64,000 bases of DNA from Saccharibacillus deserti (GTDB lineage Bacteria; Bacillota; Bacilli; Paenibacillales; Paenibacillaceae), in NCBI RefSeq assembly GCF_013618475.1, contig NZ_JABJVN010000001.1:682001-746000 (forward strand), written 5' to 3'. The notes under the pieces are model-generated. The model saw only the letters and a program-made list of their open reading frames with translations, had not been told where the DNA came from and searched no databases. Of this stretch, positions 15,059 to 22,515 are shown piece by piece; within the stretch, counting starts at the first letter, position 1, and the number at the start of each line of letters is the position of its first letter. Position numbers and translations under genes: made by a program.

Positions 15059-15484
15059 ATGAAGATCGCATTTATCGCGCACGACCGTAAAAAAGACGAG
15101 ATGGTCAATTTTGTAACGGCTTACGAAAAGGCTTTTGCAGGCAGCGAGCTGTATTCGACAGGAACGACCGGCCAGCGGATCATGGAAGCGACAAGTTTGC
15201 AAATCCATCGGTTTATGTCGGGCCCGCTCGGAGGTGACCAGCAGATCGGTGCACTGGTGGCCGAGAACGAACTGGATCTGATCATTTTCCTGCGCGATCC
15301 GCTGATGGCGCAGCCGCATGAACCGGATATTACGGCGCTGCTTCGGATATGCGACGTACAGGGGATTCCGGTAGCGACGAATGTGGCAACAGCCGAGATT
15401 CTGGTCAAAGCCCTGATGCGCGGCGACTTTGGCTGGCGGGAGCTGGTACATAAGTACAAACCGGGAATTGAGAGCAATGAGTGA
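15059..15484 (+). CDS. mgsA: Methylglyoxal synthase MgsA
   Basis: The enzyme converts dihydroxyacetone phosphate to methylglyoxal and phosphate, a bypass used under phosphate limitation or sugar overflow. The 141-residue product has the phosphate loop [11 protein letters not shown], the catalytic [15 protein letters not shown], the [10 protein letters not shown] aspartate and NVATAE. It fits family length. It is placed between dapB and bshB1, exactly as in B. subtilis, and overlaps bshB1 by 8 bases. Methylglyoxal is detoxified partly through bacillithiol, which the two following genes help to make. Confidence 0.95.
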   Translation: MKIAFIAHDRKKDEMVNFVTAYEKAFAGSELYSTGTTGQRIMEATSLQIHRFMSGPLGGDQQIGALVAENELDLIIFLRDPLMAQPHEPDITALLRICDVQGIPVATNVATAEILVKALMRGDFGWRELVHKYKPGIESNE

Positions 15485-16178
15485 AAAATTGGATATTCTC
15501 GTATTTGGTGCCCATGCCGACGATGCCGAGATCGGCATGGGCGGTACGATCGTCAAGCATACCCGAGCCGGCCGGCGCGTCGGAATCTGCGATCTGACTT
15601 TTGCCGAGATGTCTTCGAACGGCACCGTGGAGCTGCGCCGGCAGGAAGCCGAGGCGGCCTCCGCCGTACTTGGCCTCTCCATGCGCAGCAATCTCGGTCT
15701 GCCGGATCGCGGGCTGTTTCGCACGGACGAGCATATTCGCCGGATCGCGGCCGAAATCCGCAGATGGTCGCCGAAGGTTGTGTTCGCTCCTTATTGGGAA
15801 GACCGGCATCCGGACCACATCGCGTGCAGCGCCCTGGTTGAAGAAGCCGTTTTTAATGCCAAGCTGCGCCGTTATATGCCCGAGATGCTTCCGACAACGG
15901 TGAGCAGTCTTTATTTTTATTTCATCAACGATCCGGGACGCACCGACCTTATGGTCGACGTCACGGATTTTTATACGGAAAAAGAACAGGCGCTGCGCTG
16001 CTACGCTTCGCAGTTTACCGGACCGGGGCAGAATGCGGATGCTGTCGATACCCCGCTGACCGCGCAGTATGTGGAACGCGTCAAAGCGCGCGATTCGCTG
16101 CTCGGCCAAAAACGGGGCATCGGTTACGCGGAAGGATTTGCTTCGCGTCTGCCGCATGAGATTCATTTGTTCGACTAG
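15477..16178 (+). CDS. bshB1: Bacillithiol biosynthesis deacetylase BshB1
   Basis: This zinc-dependent PIG-L/LmbE-family enzyme removes the acetyl group from N-acetylglucosaminyl-malate in bacillithiol synthesis. The 233-residue product has the metal motif [16 protein letters not shown] (His, Asp, Asp) near residues 10-25 and the third ligand in [16 protein letters not shown]. The ATG at 15477 lies within the end of mgsA; the track-like earlier start at 15429 is out of position and lacks a ribosome site. It sits next to bshA, its pathway partner; bshC is not in the window. Confidence 0.94.
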   Translation: MSEKLDILVFGAHADDAEIGMGGTIVKHTRAGRRVGICDLTFAEMSSNGTVELRRQEAEAASAVLGLSMRSNLGLPDRGLFRTDEHIRRIAAEIRRWSPKVVFAPYWEDRHPDHIACSALVEEAVFNAKLRRYMPEMLPTTVSSLYFYFINDPGRTDLMVDVTDFYTEKEQALRCYASQFTGPGQNADAVDTPLTAQYVERVKARDSLLGQKRGIGYAEGFASRLPHEIHLFD

Positions 16179-16241
16179 AGAAAACAGGAAACCACCCGGA
16201 GCCCCGTATGGGCAGCCGGCAAGAAAGGAGTTCCGGGCTTA

Positions 16242-17402
16242 ATGAAAGACACACTCAAAATCGGCATCACCTGCTATCCTTCGCTTGGCGGATCGGGAGT
16301 GGTCGCGACGGAACTGGGCAAGCTGCTGGCGGAAAAAGGACACGAAGTCCATTTTATTACGCACAGTATTCCTTTCCGGCTGGGAGCCTTTCACAAAAAT
16401 ATTCATTATCACGAAGTGGAAGTCAGCGACTATTATGTTTTTCGTTATCCGCCGTACGATCTGTCGCTGGCATCCAAAATGGCGCAGGTAGTCAAACGGG
16501 AAAAACTCGATATTTTGCATGTCCACTATGCGGTACCGCATGCCGTGTGCGCTTATCTCGCGAAGCAGATGGTAGGAGACGATCTCAAAATCGTGACTAC
16601 GCTGCACGGGACCGATATCACGGTGCTGGGGCAGGACGTCACGCTCAAGGACCTGATCGCGCTGGCTATCAACCGCAGCGATGCGGTCACGGCGGTATCG
16701 GCGGATCTGGTTCAGCAGACGCGCGAAGCGCTGGAAATCACGCGCGGCATCGATCTGACCTATAACTTTATCGACAAAAGGGTGTATTACCCGCGCGAAG
16801 TCTCCGGGCTGCGGAGCGAATTTGCGGCACCGGACGAGAAGATCCTGATGCATATCTCCAATTTCCGGCCGGTGAAGCGCGTGCCGGACGTGATCGAGGT
16901 CTTCGACCGGGTCAACCGCGAGATGCCGTCCAAGCTTCTGCTCGTCGGCGAAGGGCCGGACATGCCCAAAGTGCAGAGCAAGATCAGGGAGCTGGGGCTT
17001 GAAGACCGGGTTCATTTTCTCGGCAAGCAGGATGAGATCGCCCAGGTGATTTCGCTGGCGGATCTGCTGCTGCTTCCTTCGGAAAAAGAAAGTTTCGGGC
17101 TGGTGGCGCTTGAAGCCATGGCCTGCGGCGTGCCTACCGTCGGTTCGGAGGCCGGGGGCATACCGGAGCTGGTCGAACACGGCGTTACCGGTTATCTGGC
17201 GCCGATCGGCGATACGGCGGCGATGGCGGCTTACGCCGTGCGCCTGCTGAGCGATCCGGGAGAAAAAGCGAAAATGCGCGAAGCCTGCCTGGAGCGGGCG
17301 CATACGCGTTTTTGCGATCAGAAGATCATGCGCGAGTACGAAGAAATCTACTATCGCGTGCTGGGGCGCAAGCTGCCGGAAGCGGTCGTTCAAGGCTGCT
17401 GA
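16242..17402 (+). CDS. bshA: N-acetyl-alpha-D-glucosaminyl L-malate synthase BshA
   Basis: This GT4-family glycosyltransferase joins GlcNAc from UDP-GlcNAc to L-malate, the first step of bacillithiol synthesis. The 386-residue GT-B protein has the N-terminal GITCYPSLGGSGVVATELG and FHKNIHYHEVEVSDYYVF, a middle ISNFRPVKRVPDV, and the donor-site motif LPSEKESFGLVALEAMACG. The ATG at 16242 follows AAAGGAG with a 13-base spacing. It is separated from bshB1 by 63 bases and precedes cca. Confidence 0.95.
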   Translation: MKDTLKIGITCYPSLGGSGVVATELGKLLAEKGHEVHFITHSIPFRLGAFHKNIHYHEVEVSDYYVFRYPPYDLSLASKMAQVVKREKLDILHVHYAVPHAVCAYLAKQMVGDDLKIVTTLHGTDITVLGQDVTLKDLIALAINRSDAVTAVSADLVQQTREALEITRGIDLTYNFIDKRVYYPREVSGLRSEFAAPDEKILMHISNFRPVKRVPDVIEVFDRVNREMPSKLLLVGEGPDMPKVQSKIRELGLEDRVHFLGKQDEIAQVISLADLLLLPSEKESFGLVALEAMACGVPTVGSEAGGIPELVEHGVTGYLAPIGDTAAMAAYAVRLLSDPGEKAKMREACLERAHTRFCDQKIMREYEEIYYRVLGRKLPEAVVQGC

Positions 17403-17443
17403 ACAACCTTGAACGACCGCATACAGAAAGAGAGGAAACGGAG

Positions 17444-18733
17444 TTGAATCATGTGGCGGAGTGGAAGTACGCCGATCCCGAGGAAGTCCGACTGAGCGCG
17501 GAAATTCTGCGTACGCTCGAGCAGGCCGGACATACCGCCTGCTGGGTGGGCGGATGCGTCCGCGATGAACTCATCGGCCGTCCGGTCAACGATATGGATA
17601 TCGCCACGTCGGCCCGTCCCGAAGAGGTGACGGGGCTGTTCGCCCGTACGGTGCCTACCGGGATCGAGCATGGCACGGTGACGGTCGTCGCGGAGAAAGT
17701 TCCGTTTGAAGTCACGACTTTCCGGACGGAATCGGATTACAAAGATTTTCGCCGGCCGGATGAGGTTACTTTCGTCCGGTCGCTCGACGAGGACCTGCGG
17801 CGGCGGGACTTTACCATGAATGCCATCGCCCGAAAACTCGGCGGCGAATACGTCGATCCTTACGGGGGCCGGGCCGATCTGGAGCTGGGTATGATCCGCT
17901 GCGTGGGCGAAGCGCGCGAGCGGTTCCGCGAAGATGCGCTTCGCATGCTGCGCGGCGTACGCTTCGCCTGCGTGTTCGGTTTCGATTTTGAACCGAAGAC
18001 CTGGGAAGCGCTGCTTGAACTCCGCGGCAATATGACTCATATTGCCGCGGAGCGGATCCGAGCCGAACTCGAGAAGATGATCGGCGGGCCAAGTCCGGCG
18101 GAAGGACTGCGGCTGCTGGCCCAAAGCGCCCTGCTGGCCGAAGCGAAGATCCGCATGAAGCCGCAGGCGCTGGAGCAGGCGCGTCCCGCAAGACTGGACG
18201 CACTGCCGCCGCAGCCGGCCGAGCTGCGCTGGGCGGCGCTGCTTCAAGGCTTGGGCGTATCCGGCGGCGAAGCGGAAAATCTGCTGAAGAGCTGGACGTT
18301 CTCCGGCGGATTCTCCAAATCGGCCGCGGCGCTGCTGCGGATCGACGAGCGAATGGAGGCGGCAGGCGGCGCAGGGAGCCAGCTTGTTTTTATCCGCTGT
18401 GTATTGGACTTCGGCCGGAAAGCGGCCGAAACCTGGTTGACCTACCGCTCCGCCCTGGCCGAAGCGGACAAGCTGCCGGCTGCCCGGTTCGAGCAGGCGG
18501 CCGAATGGCTGGCGGCGATTCCGGCCGAATCGCCGCGGGAGCTTGCGCTCGGCGGGAACGATATCGCCGGGCAGTTGAATCGTGCGCCCGGCCCCTGGCT
18601 CGGCGCACTGATCCGGCGGCTGCTGGAAGCCGCCGCCTTGGGCGAGATCGTAAACGAACGCGAAGCGCTGTTGGCGGGGATGAACCGGCTGCTCTCGGAG
18701 ACGGATACACGGGAGGAGGCGAGAAGCGAATGA
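17444..18733 (+). CDS. cca: CCA-adding tRNA nucleotidyltransferase
   Basis: The enzyme adds or repairs the 3' CCA end of tRNAs. The class II product has the nucleotidyltransferase motif WVGGCVRDELIGRPVNDMDI with the DxD pair, RRRDFTMNAIA and RFREDALRMLRGVRFA, then a helical tRNA-binding part. The TTG at 17444, close behind GAGAGGAAACGGAG, gives 429 residues; a GTG at 17453 is an alternative and the ATG at 17451 is out of frame. The C-terminal half is Ala/Glu/Arg-rich. It overlaps birA by ATGA, as in the B. subtilis order cca-birA-panB. Confidence 0.93.
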   Translation: MNHVAEWKYADPEEVRLSAEILRTLEQAGHTACWVGGCVRDELIGRPVNDMDIATSARPEEVTGLFARTVPTGIEHGTVTVVAEKVPFEVTTFRTESDYKDFRRPDEVTFVRSLDEDLRRRDFTMNAIARKLGGEYVDPYGGRADLELGMIRCVGEARERFREDALRMLRGVRFACVFGFDFEPKTWEALLELRGNMTHIAAERIRAELEKMIGGPSPAEGLRLLAQSALLAEAKIRMKPQALEQARPARLDALPPQPAELRWAALLQGLGVSGGEAENLLKSWTFSGGFSKSAAALLRIDERMEAAGGAGSQLVFIRCVLDFGRKAAETWLTYRSALAEADKLPAARFEQAAEWLAAIPAESPRELALGGNDIAGQLNRAPGPWLGALIRRLLEAAALGEIVNEREALLAGMNRLLSETDTREEARSE

Positions 18734-19788
18734 CAGAACCGAAACCGACGCAAAACGACAGCCGCCGATCGAACCGCGGGGCCTATCCGCTTCCGGACGG
18801 AGACGGACAGGCAAGCCTGCTGGACATGTTCGACGCGGCGGGCGGAGAGTACCTCTCCGGGGAAGAGATCAGCCGGCGGCTCGGCGTCAGCCGCACGGCG
18901 GTATGGAAGCAGATCCGCCGGCTCAAAGACGCCGGTTACGTATTCGATGCTTCGCCCAAGCTTGGCTATCGCCTTGCGGCTTCCGTATCCGCCCTCGATA
19001 CCCGGCGCATCGCGGCACAGCTTCGGACGGTTCGTTTCGGCCGGGAGTTGACCGTGCTGGCGAAGACCGATTCCACGCAGACCGAAGCGGAGAAACGGGC
19101 GCGCGAAGGCGCGCCGGAAGGGACTCTTGTCGTAGCCGAAGAGCAGACTTCCGGCCGGGGCAGACAAGGAAGAGTCTGGCATTCGCCGCCCGGAAAAGGC
19201 GTCTGGATGAGCACGGTGCTTCGTCCCGAAGGTCCGCTGACCGCCGTGCCGCAGCTGACACTGCTGGCGGCGGTAGCCGTCTGCCGTGCGATTCGTCAGG
19301 TAAGCGGGGTGGAAGCCGGGATCAAGTGGCCGAACGACCTGCTGGCGGACGGCCGCAAGCTGTGCGGGATACTGCTGGAAGCGGTGGTCGAAGACGGCGG
19401 CGTGCGGCACTGCATTATGGGAATCGGTATCGATGCCAATCTGGAAGAGTCCGATTATCCCGAAGAACTGCGCAGCAAAGTGACCTCGCTGCGGCGCGAA
19501 TCGGGTATCGAAGTCGATCGCTCGGCGCTGATTGCGGCTGTGATGAACGAATTCGAGACCCTGTATCGGCTGTATGCCGAGAGCGGATTCGAACCGGTGC
19601 GGCTGCTGTGGGAATCGCTGAGCGTTACGCTTGGCCGCGAAATCGTCGTGCGCGATGTACGCGGCGAACGCCGGGGATGGGCGCATGGACTCGGCGGGCA
19701 GGGCGAGCTGATGATGCGCACGGAAGACGGGGCGGTCGTGCCGGTCTATTCCGGCGATATCGAGCTCTATCCAAAAGAAAGAGAGTAA
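18730..19788 (+). CDS. birA: Biotin-protein ligase and biotin repressor BirA
   Basis: BirA biotinylates acetyl-CoA carboxylase carrier protein and represses biotin genes. The 352-residue product has a winged helix-turn-helix (SGEEISRRLGVSRTAVWKQI, about residues 43-62), then the ligase core with TSGRGRQGRVWHSPPGKG (biotinyl-AMP loop) and IKWPNDLLADGRKLCGILLE, then an SH3-like C-terminal domain. The ATG at 18730 follows GGAGGAGGCG and overlaps the cca stop. The N-terminus carries about 25 extra polar residues before the HTH. Because it is followed by panBCD, it belongs to a vitamin-cofactor cluster. Confidence 0.95.
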   Translation: MTEPKPTQNDSRRSNRGAYPLPDGDGQASLLDMFDAAGGEYLSGEEISRRLGVSRTAVWKQIRRLKDAGYVFDASPKLGYRLAASVSALDTRRIAAQLRTVRFGRELTVLAKTDSTQTEAEKRAREGAPEGTLVVAEEQTSGRGRQGRVWHSPPGKGVWMSTVLRPEGPLTAVPQLTLLAAVAVCRAIRQVSGVEAGIKWPNDLLADGRKLCGILLEAVVEDGGVRHCIMGIGIDANLEESDYPEELRSKVTSLRRESGIEVDRSALIAAVMNEFETLYRLYAESGFEPVRLLWESLSVTLGREIVVRDVRGERRGWAHGLGGQGELMMRTEDGAVVPVYSGDIELYPKERE

Positions 19789-20122
19789 CAAAGAATAAGA
19801 AAGGTGTTTTCTTTTCGGAGATTTGTTATACTGGCGGTGTGGAGGCGGTATCGGCGTTTCAAGCCGAACTGCACTGCCGCAGCCGTAAAGATCCGATTGC
19901 AAGACCCCCTGTTCCGGACGGACTTTCGCCCGGACCGCGTGAATTGCCCTGCAGTTCTGCTCTGAGCCGTACAAGGACCGAGACAGAAGGGAGAAGCGAA
20001 TCGTCGCACCCGTTTCTTCTTACCTTTCGGCCCTTTTGGTGACAGCAAAAGGCTTTTTGCGTTGGACAAAGCTGCAAGTCCTGTGCAAAGGCCCACACTA
20101 TCCACAAAAGGAGCCTGATAAA
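19789..20122 (+). other. 334-base gap before panB with a terminator-like hairpin
   Basis: No gene is seen here. A TATACT box lies at about 19829-19834 with no good -35 partner. A hairpin CCTTTTG (20032-20038) / CAAAAGG (20046-20052) is followed by five T residues (20054-20058), 65 bases before panB. It may end birA read-through or act as a leader attenuator for panBCD. I see no recognised riboswitch. Confidence 0.45.
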
Positions 20123-21052
20123 ATGACAGCAAAAAGACCGTTGAACGTAGTGAAAATCCGCAAAATGAAACAGCAGAAAGAACCTTTGACGATGATTACG
20201 GCTTACGATTATCCGTCCGCGAAACTTGCGGAAGAAGCCGGCATCGACCTGATTCTGGTAGGGGATTCCCTGGGCAACGTCGTACTCGGCTACGATTCGA
20301 CGATTCCCGTAACTTTGGACGATATGGTGTATCATTCGAGAGCGACGGCGCGGGGAGCGGGCAATACGTTCATCGTCGCCGACATGCCTTTTATGACCTA
20401 CCACGGAAGCATAGATGAAACACTCAGAGGCGTGCGGCGCCTGATGCAGGAAGGACATGCGCACGCCGTCAAGATGGAAGGCGGCCTGGAGATTGCCTCC
20501 GCGGTCAAAGCGATTGTGCAGGCCGGAGTGCCGGTGCTCGGTCATATCGGCCTGACGCCGCAGTCGGTCAATATGATCGGCGGCTACCGCGTGCAGGGCA
20601 AAGACGCCGAAGATGCCAAGCGTCTCATGAACGAAGCCAAAGCGCTGGAAGAAGCCGGAGCTTTCGCGGTCGTCCTGGAACTGGTTGCGGAAGAAACCGC
20701 CGCCGCCATCTCCCGCGAACTGTCGATCCCGACGATCGGCATCGGCGCCGGCCGCGGATGCGACGGCCAGGTGCTTGTGTTCCACGATGTGGTGAAGTAC
20801 GCTTCGCCGTACATGGAGAAAAGATTCGTCAAAACGTTCGCCGATATCGGCTCGCAGATCCGCGGCGGTATCGAAGATTACGTGAACGAAGTGAAACGCG
20901 GAGCTTTCCCGGCCGAAAATCACGTATTCAAAGCCGATGAGGGCGTCGGCGAGTCGCTGGATTCGCTGTACGGAGGAGGACGTTCCGAAGAAAAATCGGC
21001 TCATCCGGGCGCCGGAACTTCCGATAAAAAGAAAGTGGGGGCGCAGGCATGA
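20123..21052 (+). CDS. panB: 3-methyl-2-oxobutanoate hydroxymethyltransferase PanB
   Basis: PanB transfers a one-carbon unit from methylene-tetrahydrofolate to 2-oxoisovalerate, giving ketopantoate. The 309-residue TIM-barrel product has MITAYDYPSAKLAEEAGIDL, LVGDSLGNVVLGYDSTIPVT (metal ligands), VKMEGG, GHIGLTPQSVNM and GIGAGRGCDGQVLV. The ATG at 20123 follows AAAAGGAG; an in-frame GTG at 20036 overlaps the hairpin and is rejected. A tail of about 35 residues, GGGRSEEKSAHPGAGTSDKK, extends beyond the usual family end. It overlaps panC by ATGA. Confidence 0.95.
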   Translation: MTAKRPLNVVKIRKMKQQKEPLTMITAYDYPSAKLAEEAGIDLILVGDSLGNVVLGYDSTIPVTLDDMVYHSRATARGAGNTFIVADMPFMTYHGSIDETLRGVRRLMQEGHAHAVKMEGGLEIASAVKAIVQAGVPVLGHIGLTPQSVNMIGGYRVQGKDAEDAKRLMNEAKALEEAGAFAVVLELVAEETAAAISRELSIPTIGIGAGRGCDGQVLVFHDVVKYASPYMEKRFVKTFADIGSQIRGGIEDYVNEVKRGAFPAENHVFKADEGVGESLDSLYGGGRSEEKSAHPGAGTSDKKKVGAQA

Positions 21053-21963
21053 AGATTGCCGCCACCATTGCCGAAGCGCGGGCTCTGATTGCCGCGCTGC
21101 GCGAAGAGCGCCGCGGATCGGCGCAGGGAAACGCCGTCGGTTTCGTGCCGACGATGGGTTATCTGCACGAAGGCCATGCCAGCCTGCTGCGGCGTTCGCG
21201 CGCCGAAAGCGGCATATCCGTGCTCAGCATCTTCGTCAACCCGATCCAGTTCGGACCGGGGGAAGATCTGGACCGCTACCCGCGCAGCGAAAAAGCGGAT
21301 CTGGAACTGGCCGGGCGCGAAGGCGTCGACGTCGTGTTCCTGCCTTCCGTGGACGAGATGTATCCGGAAGAACGCAAAGCGACCGTCACCGTTACCGGAG
21401 TCACCGAGCGCCTGTGCGGCGCTTCGCGCCCGGGACATTTCGACGGCGTGGCGACGGTCGTCTCCAAACTGTTCCATATCGTCAAACCCGATAAAGCTTT
21501 CTTCGGAGCAAAAGACGCCCAGCAGGTGGCGGTTCTGCAGAAAATGGTGACCGATCTGAACATGGACGTCGAAATCGTGCCTTGTCCGATCGTACGCGAG
21601 GAAGACGGGCTTGCGCTCAGTTCGCGCAATGTGTATCTCAGCAGCGAGCAGCGCAGGGAAGCGCTTGTGCTGTCGCGTTCGCTGCGCGAAGCCGCAGTCC
21701 TTATCGAAACGGACGTTTCCGTAACGTCCCGTCAGATCACGAACCAGGTGACCAAGGCTATCGAGACTTCTCCCCTTGCCGAGATCGACTACGTGGAGCT
21801 GCTCACCTTCCCGAATCTCGAACCGCTTGTCGCGGACCGCGAACTGTCCGACCTTCGGCAGTCCGGCGGCTCGGTCATCCTTGCGGTAGCCGTCAAATTC
21901 GGCACGACCCGACTGATCGACAATGTCATTATGAAGCTCAAGGAGGCTCCTCTGCATGTATAG
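21049..21963 (+). CDS. panC: Pantothenate synthetase PanC
   Basis: PanC condenses pantoate and beta-alanine with ATP. The 304-residue product has the HIGH-like [57 protein letters not shown] and the KMSKS-like segment [17 protein letters not shown]. The start overlaps panB and the end overlaps panD by 8 bases, so the three are one translationally coupled unit. Confidence 0.96.
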   Translation: MKIAATIAEARALIAALREERRGSAQGNAVGFVPTMGYLHEGHASLLRRSRAESGISVLSIFVNPIQFGPGEDLDRYPRSEKADLELAGREGVDVVFLPSVDEMYPEERKATVTVTGVTERLCGASRPGHFDGVATVVSKLFHIVKPDKAFFGAKDAQQVAVLQKMVTDLNMDVEIVPCPIVREEDGLALSSRNVYLSSEQRREALVLSRSLREAAVLIETDVSVTSRQITNQVTKAIETSPLAEIDYVELLTFPNLEPLVADRELSDLRQSGGSVILAVAVKFGTTRLIDNVIMKLKEAPLHV

Positions 21964-22339
21964 AACCATGATGAAATCGAAGATTCACCGTGCGACGGTC
22001 ACGGAAGCGAACCTGAACTACGTAGGAAGCATCACGATTGACGAAGATCTGATGGATGCGGCCGATCTGCTGGAGAACGAGAAAGTGCAGATCGTCGACA
22101 ACAACAACGGCGAGCGGCTGGAAACGTACGTGATTCCGGGTGTCCGCGGGAGCGGGGTCATCTGCCTCAACGGCGCGGCGGCGCGGCGTGTACAGCCCGG
22201 AGATACCGTGATTATCATCTCTTATGCGTCGATGTCGAATGAAGAAGCGCTGCTGCATCGACCTACCGTCGTGTTTGTGGATGAAGGCAACCGCGCCGTC
22301 GAGACGGCCGTCAAAGAAATTCACGCCACGATTCGTTAA
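21956..22339 (+). CDS. panD: Aspartate 1-decarboxylase PanD
   Basis: PanD makes beta-alanine from aspartate. The pyruvoyl cofactor forms by self-cleavage between Gly24 and Ser25 in [11 protein letters not shown], which is present. At 127 residues it has the family length, and [20 protein letters not shown] provides the barrel core with Asn and Tyr of the active site. It is the last gene of panBCD, followed 10 bases later by a strong terminator. Processing by PanM/PanZ is not expected in Bacillota. Confidence 0.96.
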   Translation: MYRTMMKSKIHRATVTEANLNYVGSITIDEDLMDAADLLENEKVQIVDNNNGERLETYVIPGVRGSGVICLNGAAARRVQPGDTVIIISYASMSNEEALLHRPTVVFVDEGNRAVETAVKEIHATIR

Positions 22340-22348
22340 AAAAGCGAA

Positions 22349-22393
22349 AAGCGGACGCCGCTCGCATCACGGTGCGCGGCGCCGCTTTTTTTT
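22349..22393 (+). terminator. Terminator of panBCD
   Basis: The stem of about 11 pairs, from AAGCGGACGCCGC (22349-22361) to GCGGCGCCGCTT (22376-22387), is followed by a run of eight T residues. The loop contains a GC-rich inner stem. Confidence 0.88.
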
Positions 22394-22515
22394 CTGTACT
22401 GCGCGCGCCAAACCTTCCATTTTTCGGGCTTCCTGCGGTGGTGAATGGTTTCCCAAACCGCCCTTTGTCTGTTATGCTGATAAGGAAATACGTATTGAAA
22501 GGATTTATCGATTCC

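Noticed and set aside
18505-18729. 75-residue N-terminal extension of birA
   Set aside because: It overlaps cca in another frame; the coupled ATG at 18730 has a strong ribosome site and the family start.
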